Assembly: GCA_011033025.1 (NCBI GenBank)
Contig: WFMF01000004.1
Coordinates: 1,302,001 to 1,366,000 of the forward strand
Source: Beroe forskalii
Lineage: Eukaryota; Ctenophora; Nuda; Beroida; Beroidae
Reading direction: 5' to 3'
DNA length: 64,000 bases
Below the pieces are notes generated by a model. The model was not told where the DNA came from and made no database searches. It worked only from the letters and a program-made list of their open reading frames with translations. Both the position numbers and the translations under genes were made by a program. Shown here piece after piece: positions 13,401-22,826 of this stretch (position 1 is its first letter; every line of letters starts with the position of its first letter).

Positions 13401-15197
13401 TGTTGTTAATGGGATCCCCTTGAAACTCAAAGTTATGGTGATTATTGTTAGCTTGATTTTAAAACTTATAAAGAGCAAAATAATTAAATGATAATAATGA
13501 TTTTAATTTGAATATTGAAATGAAGGATTATTGGAAATTTATTGAGCCACCTGGATGTAAGCATATGCATTGGTGGCAAACACTGTTATAAGCTGATTCA
13601 TTAGGTTTGTTGATATTGGCCAAATCTTCGCTTGAGCTGATGGTAAACTTGCGCTTATAGGTCAATGTCAGACACAGATCTCATGGGGAAAGCTATACCT
13701 CCATCAATACGCCGCCAACAGATGTGAGATTATATGACGTTTTTCTTGGCTTTAAAGCTTGCTGATGCTGTACTACTCTGCTCATAATGTATGATGCTGT
13801 GCTCGCCCTGTCTTGACCTCGATCAGTCGCTCGTTCTCCGTGTGAAGGGAATCGCTGCTCTCCTGGAGCAGCTGAATTTGGACTTCAGATCGTGACGTTG
13901 TATTCTCCTACCTGATGAGCAATAAATAAATTATTATTTAATAAACTAGTAATTCTGATAAACAAATAATTAACAATATGATGCAATTATTTCACTTATT
14001 AAGATATTATTTCTGTTACATTATACAAAGCGATCCTTATTGCTATTTTCATCAACAAACCACTGCACAGAAGCACAGTGATCCTTAGTCTCTGTTAAAG
14101 TAATTGCCACAGAATTAAGATGGAGACATGGGACATTGGACAAGCATTTTGGCCAGTCCCCTGTATCAAAAAACAGATTTCGTTGTGCTTCAGAAAATAG
14201 CATCAGTATTAGATTACCGGGTGAGCTTTTAAGAAATGTGTTTTATTATGTCATCATATAATGTTAACACTTTTACATAACATACGAGTCTAAGCATTAT
14301 TTTATTCAAATTATTAAAGGCAATATATGAAATATATAAATATTTAATATTCAAATTTATACCTTTAATTGTCTGTGATATAAATTAAGGTAAGCTGTAA
14401 AGCATTCAGAATATCTTCTTGACCAAAACAGATTAAAACTTTGAAATTATAAGACAAATAGAAAGAGCCATAAAAAGTTTTACACCTTAAACTTAATGAT
14501 CAAAATTAATTTAACTTTCATAATTTACCAAATATCATAACAATTCGGTCATCAGTTAAACATAATGGGCCTAAGTTACCATTACTAATATAAAATCATT
14601 TAAAGACTGTTAATAAAAGACTTCCTAGAAAAGAAAAGGCAAACACACTGTGATGCAGCAGTTTATGGGACGCTAACCAAGCCAGCTTGATAGCACAATG
14701 GCGTAGTGACAAAAGCTATAGCCAGAGTTACAGTTTTCACAAAATTAACAATGAATTTTTACAGCAAAAGTTAAGATAAATAAATATTTTTTCAACATTA
14801 TTTATTTGGGGTATTCTCAGAGCTGAGGCAAGCACCAAGTTTATCTGTTCATATTATCATTAGAAGGACAGTATAAAATAATACAAACGCTTTTAAATCA
14901 AAGAAATGCTGGGAAGATCTGTTAAACCTAGTGATTGAATATTCTGCCTTGGTTTTTCATTACAAAAATGCACTATTCACATTAAAATATGGTGGCACTT
15001 ACACCAAACTTTTCTACCAAGCTGGTAAAAGTACTTAAGAAAAATAGTCAAAAAATAGAGATAATGACGTTTGATCATGACGTCATCATCATGGTCCACC
15101 GTGCAAGATAATATCGTCTATTTAATACACTTTAAAACACAAGACAAACAAACATATTTCTTCGGAAGCAGTATGGCATAACTTTCATAGAAATCCC
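7380..15197 (-). CDS. Unrecognised multi-exon gene, minus strand (hand-built model)
   Basis: I built this from splice sites and codon phases, not from homology. Exons in transcript order are 15154-15197, 15003-15021, 14027-14160, 13818-13907, 11715-11875, 11233-11306, 10476-10551, 10074-10112, 9752-9774 and 7380-7490 (stop). Phases agree at every proposed junction except 13818 to 11875. There either an exon of length 2 mod 3 is missing, or a GC donor a few bases further on is used (after the ACAGG ending at 13805). Introns are small (about 100 bp to 2.3 kb). The product is polar, with one coiled-coil-like exon. I do not recognise the protein, and the 5' end is not located. The 19-39 base exons are the weakest parts; the exons at 11715, 11233, 10476 and 7380 are the strongest. 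Confidence 0.5.
7844..8026 (+). other. Ambiguous exon-like open stretch (either strand)
   Basis: On the plus strand an open frame reads a hydrophilic, protein-like tract (including QDGETTSQELELLLNGNHKM), ends in a stop at 8024-8026 and is followed by AATAAA at about 8054, as a terminal exon would be. The minus strand is also open over most of the same interval and has acceptor/donor pairs of its own (for example TTTCCATTCAG then CAG-like GAG/GTAGTC). I cannot decide which, if either, is real. Confidence 0.3.
9752..9774 (-). CDS. Candidate 23-nt micro-exon
   Basis: It is bounded by TTGTTGGTCAG and a GTCAGT donor and reads D-G-L-T-E-N-L-Q, ending in phase 0. An upstream acceptor (ATCTTAG) would lengthen it by 16 nt in a compatible frame. 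Confidence 0.35.
10074..10112 (-). CDS. Candidate 39-nt exon
   Basis: The acceptor ATCTTTTAG and donor GTAGGA enclose 2 nt + 12 codons + 1 nt, in phase with both neighbours. A shorter 25-nt alternative using a later CTAAG acceptor would change the phase and then require the longer form of the next exon. Confidence 0.35.
10476..10551 (-). CDS. Exon of the minus-strand gene (76 nt)
   Basis: The acceptor CTTGTTCAG opens in phase 0 with GSPTVTVPKLFPGRQSRKPG and a few more residues, then 1 nt before the donor GTAACA. The reading is basic and proline-rich, probably a disordered linker. Confidence 0.6.
11233..11306 (-). CDS. Exon of the minus-strand gene (74 nt)
   Basis: The acceptor TTTTTAAG is followed by 2 nt plus 24 codons ending at a good donor, CAG/GTAATG. 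The first codon is completed by the 1 nt left from the exon at 11715, giving glycine. The residues are polar (T-E-D-E-Q-A-P-P-C). It leaves phase 0, as the next exon needs. Confidence 0.6.
11715..11875 (-). CDS. Exon of the minus-strand gene (161 nt)
   Basis: A strong acceptor (CATTTCTTTCAG) is followed by 1 nt plus 53 open codons, starting R-E-I-Q-A-C-R and ending F-L-E, and 1 nt before the donor GTCTGA. The other two frames contain stops. The tract QYADFELTDHRWKLVNQKTF shows balanced, protein-like composition with Trp and Tyr. Its phase matches the next exon at 11233-11306. No family is recognised. Confidence 0.65.
12620..12955. repeat. Degenerate minisatellite, unit about 60-65 bp
   Basis: Roughly six diverged units share the core GGTGATCCCTGACT followed by a purine-rich GAGAAGG-type tail and an ACGTTACCT-type link. 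Cores recur at about 12630, 12680, 12730, 12830, 12880 and 12925. It lies in the proposed intron of the minus-strand gene. Confidence 0.65.
13818..13907 (-). CDS. Coiled-coil-like exon of the minus-strand gene
   Basis: Thirty codons in phase 0-0 contain the stretch VQIQLLQESSDSLHTENERL, with heptad-like spacing of leucines and abundant E/Q/S, typical of a short coiled coil. The acceptor is the second AG of CATCAGGTAG; the first would put a stop in frame. The donor GTCAAG is weak. If instead the exon runs on to a GC donor after ACAGG at 13805, the phase fits the exon at 11715-11875 directly. Confidence 0.5.
14027..14160 (-). CDS. Exon of the minus-strand gene, Cys/Trp-containing
   Basis: The acceptor is TTTTTTGATACAG; the reading opens with 2 nt, then 44 codons beginning D-W-P-K-C-L and ending D-R-F at a GTATAA donor (phase 0). 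Three cysteines and two tryptophans in 44 residues, with no stop in this frame while the others are closed, support coding. No domain is recognised. The next intron is only 119 bases. Confidence 0.5.
15003..15021 (-). CDS. Candidate 19-nt micro-exon
   Basis: It is bounded by TTTTACCAG and a consensus GTAAGT donor. It enters in phase 0 and leaves 1 nt, exactly what the exons at 15154-15197 and 14027-14160 require. Being so short it could be a chance match. Confidence 0.3.
15154..15197 (-). CDS. Candidate exon of the minus-strand gene
   Basis: The acceptor is a pyrimidine-rich TTCTTTTTCAG immediately upstream, and the donor is a weak GTTTGT. The reading starts with 2 nt completing a codon and gives the tract DFYESYAILLPKKY, ending in phase 0. 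The residue mix is protein-like, but the exon is short, so confidence is limited. The exon before it must end with 1 nt and was not found. Confidence 0.4.
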
Positions 15198-15485
15198 CTG
15201 AAAAAGAAGACACCTCCTTCACTGAAAAAGAAAGGAATTAGTTAATGCTACTACATTCAAGCCAGACAAAGAAATTGATAAGAATGACAAAGTGTCGACA
15301 GAAACAAAACATAATACCAATGAAGCACGAAAATATACCATCGCGCATAACCCAGCAAAAAACGATACCGACCACCCAACGGCATTATTTATACAAAAGC
15401 CGAAATTACGTTTTGTACAATTAATTTGAGTACCGGTACTCAACTTGTACTGAATGTAGCAATATTTTGCCAAAAAGAGTGATAT

Positions 15486-15789
15486 GGATAGCCAAAACAA
15501 TTGAAAATTGTTTGGGTTTCACAACCACTACAGTACCTAAAATTATACGATTAAAAGTATTGATATGAATTTTAATCGCAGCCCGGTCGTGGCGGTTAAA
15601 ACTGCTGCAACGTCACTTCAAATTTACAACATTCACGAAACTATAATGCATCAAAAAGTGCCGTTGCGGCAGTTTTAACCGCCACGACCGGGCTGCGATT
15701 AAAATTCATATCAATACTTTTAATCGTATAATTTTAGTTACTGTAGTGGCTGCGAAACCCAAACAATTTTCAATTGTTTTTGGCTATCC
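15486..15789. mobile_element. Foldback element with about 127-bp arms
   Basis: The left arm 15486-15612 and right arm 15662-15789 are near-perfect reverse complements (starting GGATAGCC and ending GGCTATCC) around a 49-base spacer. There is no open frame. The inner ends of the arms carry GTTGCGGCAGTTTTAACCG. Very similar sequence recurs at 24046-24085, so this is a dispersed family. Confidence 0.85.
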
Positions 15790-16812
15790 TATATATTATA
15801 TAATAATAATAATAATAAGAGCTGATAATTCGGGACCCAACTTACAAAGCCGAGATCTCAAGAACGGGAAATGGTAGAGCCATGATCGAGGTCAGGTTTT
15901 GTTGATCTAAGATAGGAAAGTGTTATAGGCTATAAGAGAAGTTCTGGTGACGTCATTATCACGTCACTATGACGTCATCAACTTAGCGAAATTTTCTTGC
16001 TTTTTTAGCGAAAATAGGCCATTTTCAAGCGCATTTTTCACCAAGAAGGAAAGGAGATAGCTCCTTGATTTTTTGGATAGGAGTTAGCAAATTTAAAGAG
16101 CTTTCAGAGCTTTTAACTTTACAACACTACTTTATACAATCAAATTTGAGAGGAAATGTAACAGAGTCAATATATCTAATGTTGTTTAGAGGGTGACAAA
16201 CCCCTCAGATGTCCTCACCCAGCGTTTTACTTTTCTAATATGGATTATTGGGCTATCTCGATTTTTCATCGAGATATACTCGATTTTCTAAGGTACAGTG
16301 AAAAATCGATTTCCAAATTATAGGACAAAACTTAAACGAGTGAGATGTCAAGAACTGCGACTTATCTTGAGCTGAGACCGGTCAAAGTATGTTGTACTAA
16401 GGCGGAATTGTCTTACAGACTATATGGGAAGTTGGTTTGAGCCTATTTGGGTGCTGTGATGACGTCATCAAAATCGCGTAAAACCACTAAAATAGCGTAT
16501 TTTGCGATATAATGCTATTTTGCGCTACTTTGGACATCTCCAACTCAAAGACTTTTCATCGGATAATGTTTTACTTTGTTATGCTGCTTTTATACCTTGA
16601 GATTTACTGTAGTTATAAAACGGATTTCATGGTAATCGGCCGAAAAATGTTGTCATGAGAGGCCTTTGGATATGGAGCTGCAAAATGCTCGAAATTACGT
16701 TTACAACGAAAATTTGTTATGTAGTCCTATTCTGTGATACGATTGACAACTGATAGTGGTTTCTCCATGTCCCATAGTGAATAGGCATGGGAAATATACG
16801 ATGGACTAGTGA
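15790..16812. other. No gene recognised; TAA repeat and AT-rich intergenic DNA
   Basis: A short (TAA)n run lies at 15801-15819. TGACGTCAT-type palindromes occur near 15948, 15970 and 16460. The stretch shows weak internal similarity (lines of the form AAAATAGGCCATTTTC / AAAATAGCGTATTTTG), which suggests an old repeat, but no ends could be fixed. Confidence 0.35.
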
Positions 16813-17290
16813 AGCACGTGAGTTCACGCGGACGTTTTGTAGAAATTAGGGGATTCGAAGAAATTGATATTTATACGGGATTTTCGAATTGATTACGTTG
16901 AAATGAGTTCAAATACGACTAATGTGCATGAAATTAAATCCAGTTGCTATATTTCAGCACGTAAGTTCACGTGGACGATTTGTAGAAATTAGGGGATTTA
17001 AAGGGATTTATATTTATACGCGATTTTCGACTTGATTACATTGAAACAAGTTAGATTACGATCAATGCATGTGAAATTGAAGCCGGATGCTGTATTTCGG
17101 CACGTGAGTTCACGTCGATGAGGTGTAGAAATAAAGAAATACGTCAATTTTATTAATTCCAAGTTAGAATAACGTTGTATCGGACTGCGTGAAGTTTAGT
17201 TACGTTGGTTTCAACTGACAAAATGGATTGACCTCACCCAACTAGCAGGAGGTCACTACGACAACCGTCCAACGGTTTTGGAGGTCTATA
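16813..17290 (+). repeat. Array of 144-bp monomers with CACGTG motifs and a shared terminus (copy 1)
   Basis: Monomers begin GCACGTGAGTTCACG at 16813, 16957 and 17100, a period of 143-144 bases. Each carries the line GTAGAAATTAGGGGATT followed by GATATTTATAC. The array ends in a conserved flank around 17225-17290 (GACAACCGTCC then GGTTTTGGAG). The same monomers and flank occur in reverse orientation at 44040-44655, so this is one mobile or satellite family with a defined end. Confidence 0.75.
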
Positions 17291-17698
17291 CTATACATGA
17301 AAAACAGGTAAATACAATGTAAAAACATCACAAAACAGAAAAATGTAATGTAATCTGATGTCATTCTCATACCCCAAAAACTGAAAATATCACCGATATT
17401 TTCATAAATCCATACTATAATTAATTGGTTACACAAGCATGCATTTCCAAATGCACAACAATCCATTATGCAACTTCTAAGGAGGTTTACGCAGTGCTCC
17501 TTTATACCCATTATGCACGCTAAAACAGTTACACTTTTTGAAAAGTGCAACTACAGTGCCAAAAAAGTGGAACTACAGTTGATAATAAAACCATTTCGGC
17601 ATTATGCTCCAGTCTTTTTCAAAACGTGACCTTACTATAGGGGGGAGAGGTGTTAAAAATGAACACTGGGGTGACAGACCGCAGATTTCACACTGAGA

Positions 17699-17831
17699 GG
17701 TTTTGTAACTAGCAAAAATTGCAAACCGCGATGTATGCCCGAGCGCGAAAGCGAGGGCATAATAACATTAAGACCGAGGCCGAAGGCCGAGGTTTTAATG
17801 GAAGGATTGCAGTTTTTGCGAGTTACAAACC
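17699..17831 (+). repeat. Branched hairpin: outer stem with two inner stems
   Basis: The outer stem pairs GGTTTTGTAACT (17699) with AGTTACAAACC (17821). Inside are two stems: TATGCCC/GGGCATA (17734-17762), tipped by CGC-GAAA-GCG, and CATTAAGACC/GGTTTTAATG (17766-17800), tipped by GGCC-GAA-GGCC. Both tips are C-G-closed GNRA or GNA loops. Its inverted partner is at 18322-18460. Confidence 0.75.
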
Positions 17832-18321
17832 GAATATGCAACGACAATACATGAAGGTATATATTTCGTAATTAAGTATAATTCAAGCAAGAACAGAGAA
17901 TATGTAGTGTTATTGACTTGTCTAGTATTTGAGCTATTGTAAAAAGTGCAGCTACTGTATCCTTCAGTGTGAAATCTGCGGGTCTGTCACCCCAGTGTTC
18001 ATTTTAACACCTCTCCCTTATATAATAAGGGTCACGTTTTGAAAACAAAGGCACAATGCAAAAATGGTTTTATTATCAACTGTAGTTCCACTTTTTGGCA
18101 CTGTAAAAACAAAAAGTGTAACTGTTTATAGTATAATGGGTATAAAGGAACACTGCGTAAATCTCCTTAGAAGTTGCATAATGAAGGATACAGTAGCAGC
18201 ACTTATTACAATAGCTCAAATACTAGACAAGCCAATAACACAACATACGAGTCTCATATTCTTGCTTGAATTATACATAATTACGAAATATATACCGACA
18301 TTTATTGTCGTTGCATAATTC

Positions 18322-18460
18322 GGTTTTGTAACTCGCAAAAACTGCAAACCTTCCATTAAAACCTCGGCCTTCGGCCTCGGTCTTAATGTGTTATTATGCC
18401 CTCGCGCTTCGCGCTCGGTGCATAATATCGCGGTTTGCAATTTTTGCTAGTTACAAAACC
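18322..18460 (-). repeat. Branched hairpin, inverted copy
   Basis: This is the reverse-complement counterpart of 17699-17831: outer GGTTTTGTAACTCGCAAAAA / TTTTTGCTAGTTACAAAACC, with inner stems tipped (read on the minus strand) by GGCC-GAA-GGCC and GCGC-GAA-GCGC. The second tip differs from the sister copy (GAA in place of GAAA), yet both remain stable loop types. Confidence 0.75.
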
Positions 18461-18472
18461 TCTCAATGTGAC

Positions 18473-19091
18473 TAAATTCCTTACTCTCAATCGGTGTGTC
18501 ATTACCGTAAAATGTTACGAAATTACACTCGTAAAAGTAACACTACTAAAAATTTCACTCATGACACCCGAAAACCTCATTAGAAACGCATTCATTTATA
18601 CACTGTTTGCATGCAATTTCAAACAATTCAGTTTGTGCCAACTCGTTATTGGATGAAATGCCCTTAACTAGGCTCATTAGGTTATAATGCATTGTCTATC
18701 CCATCAAGTCCCAACTGTGTGGTGGATAGTCTATCTTAGTCTGATGTGATCTACTACAGTCTGGGCCCAAATTGTTTCCATGCAAGTACGCTCAAGACCC
18801 ATTGTCATGGCCTAATGAGGTGGATGAGGGTCATGAAGGTCTTTGAGTGCACTGGATGCAACTGAGCCTGGAAGCCTGGATGAGTCAAGAGGGGAGATGA
18901 AACTGAAATAGGATCGTAGGGTAGACAGGGTAAAACTGTAACGGAGTGGTAATCCGAGGCGAATAAGCTGTAGTGACGAAAGTAATGTGAGGAAAAGTGG
19001 CAGTATAAATGCGGGGAAACCGCGAAGAAAGTCCTAGCCTTTCCCACTTCACTTACAAACTCTGTGAACGTAGTACTTTCCCTGCTTTGCC
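18473..19091. other. No gene recognised
   Basis: Unique-looking AT-rich DNA passes at about 18800 into more balanced sequence approaching the small ORF at 19092. I looked here for an LTR matching DNA to the right of 24100 and saw none. Confidence 0.35.
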
Positions 19092-19585
19092 ATGTCTGGA
19101 CGAGTCATCCATCTGCCACGTGATTCCGTATACTCCTCCCTACTAAGCTACTATGTGTCTGGACCCACCGTCCGCAGGGCACACGCATCTACACCCCTGT
19201 GCGGAAGGCGAACCGTGCCGTGTGGACCACAACGGCCGGGAGAGCTCTGCGCCATGCATTGAAGGGCATGCGCGCCACATACATCGACAGTCTCGTGGGG
19301 GAGCACACCTTGGCGGAGATTATTAAAGAGGAAACCCGGAGGTTTGCCGCCAATCTGGATCAGTGGCTCGACGACCTGGAGCAGTTCCCCTTCGTCCAGA
19401 CTGAGCTACCCATGACTCGAGCACAGAAGAAGGCGACAAGGTTAGAGGTGAGGCTGCGGATAAACGATCTCACCGTGTTCCGGGACCTGAAGAGATTCCG
19501 GAGAAATCCTGGTAATGACCAGCTGCCACTCCTGCGCCGGTGCTTCGAGCAGCTGTACAACCTTGTGGAGATTCAGGACAGCTGA
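19092..19585 (+). pseudogene. Small basic ORF of unknown function, probably frameshifted
   Basis: An ATG at 19092 opens a protein-like reading (MSGRVIHLPRDSVYSSLLSY...) that soon runs out of frame. The adjoining +1 or -1 frame is open from about 19120 to the stop at 19583-19585 and contains RAVWTTTAGRALRHALKGMR and an acidic, leucine-rich middle. Together they look like one ORF of about 165 codons broken near 19180-19198, unless a short intron lies there. It converges on the integrase ORF, ending about 100 bases from its stop. GC content is clearly higher than in the flanks, as in the integrase, so the two may belong to one element. No family is recognised. Confidence 0.4.
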
Positions 19586-19686
19586 AGACTTGAAGAGTTA
19601 TGGGGGCACTTCAACGCTCCGAATATGATGATTTGTAGTTTCAGAGTTTATAACTAGATGTATAATCCACCTTTAAAGTTTATGTT

Positions 19687-21360
19687 TTACCAATGAGTGT
19701 ATGATTTAGCACGAGGGTCCAACTGTAGACGCTGTGTCTTCTTGACGTTTCGCCTCGGGCGACTATTGGGGATCTGAACATCTTGGGTAGGGGGAGGTTC
19801 CACAACTGGGAGGGGTTCCACTGTGGGGGGTTCCGTGGGGTGGGGGTCAGTGGATGGTAGTGCTGGAGGGGGTAAGTTGTCAGGGATGGGGTTGGTGCTG
19901 ACAACTGGAGGATCATTGGATCCGTGGGGTTCTTCCTCCCAGGGTGTGCTGCTGTGGACAACGATCTGAAGACCCTTTTCCCTGGAAGGGTTGTCATCCT
20001 GGGGTGTCTGAGGGGGATCTCCAACAGGCTGCGCTGGCTTCTTGGGTGCCCGCCCTTTGTACTTCTTGAGCTTACTGATGTTAACCACTTTTTCACCGCG
20101 TGGCAACTTCACGACATAGATGTGATCATTCACCACCTTCACCACGGGGATGGGTCCGTACCATCGGGGACTGAACTTGTGGCTAGGGCATCGGATTCTC
20201 AGGAAGCAGAGATCGTTCTCTTTGAAGGGAGGGTTCCTGATGTTCTTGTTAAAACTCATATCCGCATGAGCATAGTAAGATTTTAGCCGCTTGCTGATGG
20301 TCTGGATAATGCTCTTATAAGCCTGATGATGCTGATACGCCTGTTTGTGATAGGGAACAGGCGACGAAGGATCAAAGACATCCTTCTCGTCCCCATATGT
20401 CATCAGAAGAGACATGGGCGTATTCAACTCTCTGCCGTACACTAAGAAGTTGGCCGAGTAGCCTGTTAGTCTGTTCTTAAGGCTATTTAACACGGCACAC
20501 ACGTAGTTGATATACTTATCCCAAAGCTTCGGGTCCTTCCCGTCCAAGATCAGGCGGAGACTTGTGTTCAGACGTTTGTTCGTGCGTTCAACCTTGGCAG
20601 TTGAACGACACTCATATGGTAAACCATATGAGTAATGGCAGTTAAGACTGCTGAGGACTGCCTGGTAGAACTTGGCCTTAAAGCCAGGGGCTCCGTCCGA
20701 AATGACGTCTCTGGGAACGCCATGTTTCAGCACCCAGTGGTGCATGATAAGGCTTATATTCTCTATAGCCTTCTGGCTATTAGTGGGGACAGCGACCACG
20801 TAGCCACTCCAAATATCCTCGATAGTGAGAATATACTTATTTCCACGGCCTGTCAGTCCTAACTTTTCCGGCTCTATGTGATCTATCTCTATGATACCGT
20901 TGAACTCATGAGCGATCACATGCTGTCGAGGAGCTTTAGAGTAGGCTTGGGGCTGTTTCATCTTTCCGCATGTGGTGCATGCATTCACGTATAATTCCAC
21001 GTCATGCGTCATGTCGCACCAGTAAAAGTACTTTCTGCATGTTTCCAGGGTGGGTCTAATACCAGGGTGATTACTTGAGCGTGCATTGTGGCAAAGTTGC
21101 AGGACCTTCTCCTGCAATGAGTCCGGAATGCAAGAGAGTAACCTATCAGCTTGTTGCGAACCGTCGTTGACTCCGAGCCATTTCCTCATGACGATTCCGT
21201 CCTTGATCTCTAGCAAACTAAAGATTTTCCAGTAAGATACTAGAGGCTTAGGGGCCCTGTAGGCTTGGAGAGCCTTTGGCTTGGATCCAGCAATGATCCA
21301 ACCTTTAACAACACTCAGGATGGGGTCTGATTCCTGGGCATCCTTTATCTCCTGAAGCAT
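19687..21360 (-). CDS. Ty3-like retroelement integrase, C-terminal part of Pol
   Basis: This 557-codon ORF is a retroviral-type integrase. The N-terminal zinc finger is H91/H98 and C128-x2-C131. The catalytic triad is D160 (E-I-D-H), D222 (I-S-D-G) and E258, with exactly 35 residues between the last two. The core also has the TGYSANFLVYGREL block common in Ty3/gypsy integrases. A C-terminal GPF/Y-like module lies around 395-435, then a proline-rich tail and basic end. The reading continues upstream of the first ATG without a stop through about five 27-bp repeat units to near 21570, where indels break the frame, so 21360 is not a natural start. Reverse transcriptase, RNase H, protease, gag and LTRs were not found. 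It is probably a truncated element, although the integrase itself is intact. Confidence 0.85.
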   Translation of the reverse strand: MLQEIKDAQESDPILSVVKGWIIAGSKPKALQAYRAPKPLVSYWKIFSLLEIKDGIVMRKWLGVNDGSQQADRLLSCIPDSLQEKVLQLCHNARSSNHPGIRPTLETCRKYFYWCDMTHDVELYVNACTTCGKMKQPQAYSKAPRQHVIAHEFNGIIEIDHIEPEKLGLTGRGNKYILTIEDIWSGYVVAVPTNSQKAIENISLIMHHWVLKHGVPRDVISDGAPGFKAKFYQAVLSSLNCHYSYGLPYECRSTAKVERTNKRLNTSLRLILDGKDPKLWDKYINYVCAVLNSLKNRLTGYSANFLVYGRELNTPMSLLMTYGDEKDVFDPSSPVPYHKQAYQHHQAYKSIIQTISKRLKSYYAHADMSFNKNIRNPPFKENDLCFLRIRCPSHKFSPRWYGPIPVVKVVNDHIYVVKLPRGEKVVNISKLKKYKGRAPKKPAQPVGDPPQTPQDDNPSREKGLQIVVHSSTPWEEEPHGSNDPPVVSTNPIPDNLPPPALPSTDPHPTEPPTVEPLPVVEPPPTQDVQIPNSRPRRNVKKTQRLQLDPRAKSYTHW

Positions 21361-21429
21361 AGAAGATAAAGCAGCTATCGACGGTCCGATAGTGGCAACA
21401 AGGCGATCGGTGTCCGGAGGGTGCGATTC

Positions 21430-21941
21430 TTTGGCAGGATGATGCGAGGTGGAGTCTTTGGCAGGATGATGCGAGGTGGAGTCTTTGGCAGGATGATGCG
21501 AGGTGGAGGATGCTCTGGCTTTGGCAGGATGATGCGAGGTGGAGTCTTTGTCGAGGTCAGGATGATGCGAGGTGGGTCTTTGGCAGGATGATGCCTTTGG
21601 CAGGATGCGAGGTGGAGTCTTTGGCAGGATGATGCGAGGTGGAGTCTTTGTCAGGATGATGCGAGGTGGAGTCTATGGCAGGATGATGCGAGGTGGGGTC
21701 TTTGTCAGGATGATGCGAGGTGGAGTCTATGGCAGGATGATGCGAGGTGGGGTCTTTGGCAGGAGGGTGCGAGGTGGAGTCTTTGGCAGGATGATGCGAG
21801 GTGGAGTCTTTGTCAGGATGATGCGAGGTGGAGTCTTTGTCAGGATGATGCGAGGTGGAGTCTATGGCAGGATGATGCGAGGTGGAGTCTTTGTCAGGAT
21901 GATGCGAGGTGGAGTCTTTGGCAGGAGGGTGCGAGGTGGAG
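21430..21941 (-). repeat. 27-bp coding-phase minisatellite, left block
   Basis: Units are GCGAGGTGGAGTCTTTGGCA plus GGATGAT on the plus strand. On the minus strand they read the nonapeptide DSTSHHPAK and variants (HHPDK, HPPAK, HHPAI, DPTS). The first units next to the integrase are in frame with it. A 1-base loss and a 13-base loss around 21565-21600 break the frame. The block is cut off at 21941 by the inserted element. Confidence 0.9.
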
Positions 21942-22826
21942 CCCAGATCAATATCATAATTAATTGGTCGCCCCCGAAAGTGAATTTGGTCTCCCTATTT
22001 TGGCCACGTAATTTAATTAAGAAATTTTGTTAATATGATGTCAAATTAAAATCGAAAGTTCATGGCAAAATCTAAAACCTATGCATCAAATGCGCACCTG
22101 AAATCCTATTCTCTATAATTTATGTTCAATCATGTCAGTACCTATAGTACCTACTCAGTACTCGATGTGAAAATCCAACACAATCAGCGGAAACGGATCA
22201 ATGAATATCTCCTTCCCGCCTGAACGTGAAAGTGTTGTAACTTGTGAACCAAATTAACTCCTAGGTCATAGGTGCAAATCGCCGTTACATTTATTTCATC
22301 ATTCAGCTATGTAAAATTATATCTGCTTGGCTCAAAAGTCTCGAAGTAACGTATCGGATTACTCATCTTGATATAGCAACAATCATACTCTCCTCCTCAC
22401 TGCGTTGAGGCTACAAATCTAATTCGATTAGGGTCCAAATCGAATGAAACCAGGAGATATTATTCAAACTAAATTACGACCAACGTTGAAGTAACATTTT
22501 CGTTCGTTTGGGGGGTCAGATTCATGAAACCTGCGAACGCGTTCGTCTTGAGCTCGCTCGTAATAAGATTACGACAAGGAACAGGAATTGCTATCACCTA
22601 GCACAAGCTGCACATTAAACAATAGATGATTCCGATATAGAGTAGTAAGTATCAAGTAGGTAGGTACTGGCTTTCTAGGTATTATAAAAATTGATTGAAT
22701 GATGCATTGTTGTTAATAGAGTTAAGTTTTAAAGAACTAATTGATAAAAAATTAAATTTTTTTATTAATCCACTCAAATTTGGTCGCCCCCATATGAACC
22801 TTCGTTCGCCATGATATTGATTAGGG
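21942..22826. mobile_element. Non-autonomous DNA transposon (8-bp TSD) inserted in the minisatellite
   Basis: The termini are imperfect inverted repeats: CCCAGATCAATATCAT at 21942-21957 and the complement of CCCTAATCAATATCAT at 22811-22826 (14 of 16 match). They are flanked by an exact 8-bp duplication, AGGTGGAG, at 21934-21941 and 22827-22834. The repeat phase resumes exactly after the insertion. The 885 bases contain no transposase. An 8-bp duplication fits hAT, P or Merlin groups; the CCC terminus does not decide. Confidence 0.8.

Larger units (their letters stand above)
17455..18472. repeat. Two interlocked inverted-repeat pairs (order A-B-A'-B')
   Basis: Segment A (about 17455-17688) is the reverse complement of A' (about 17957-18190). 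Segment B (about 17690-17960) is the reverse complement of B' (about 18183-18472). Anchor words include GTTAAAANNGAACACTGGGG in A against its complement in A', and TAACTAGCAAAAATTGCAAA in B against its complement in B'. A simple long palindrome would give A-B-B'-A'; the crossed order is unusual. Confidence 0.8.
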
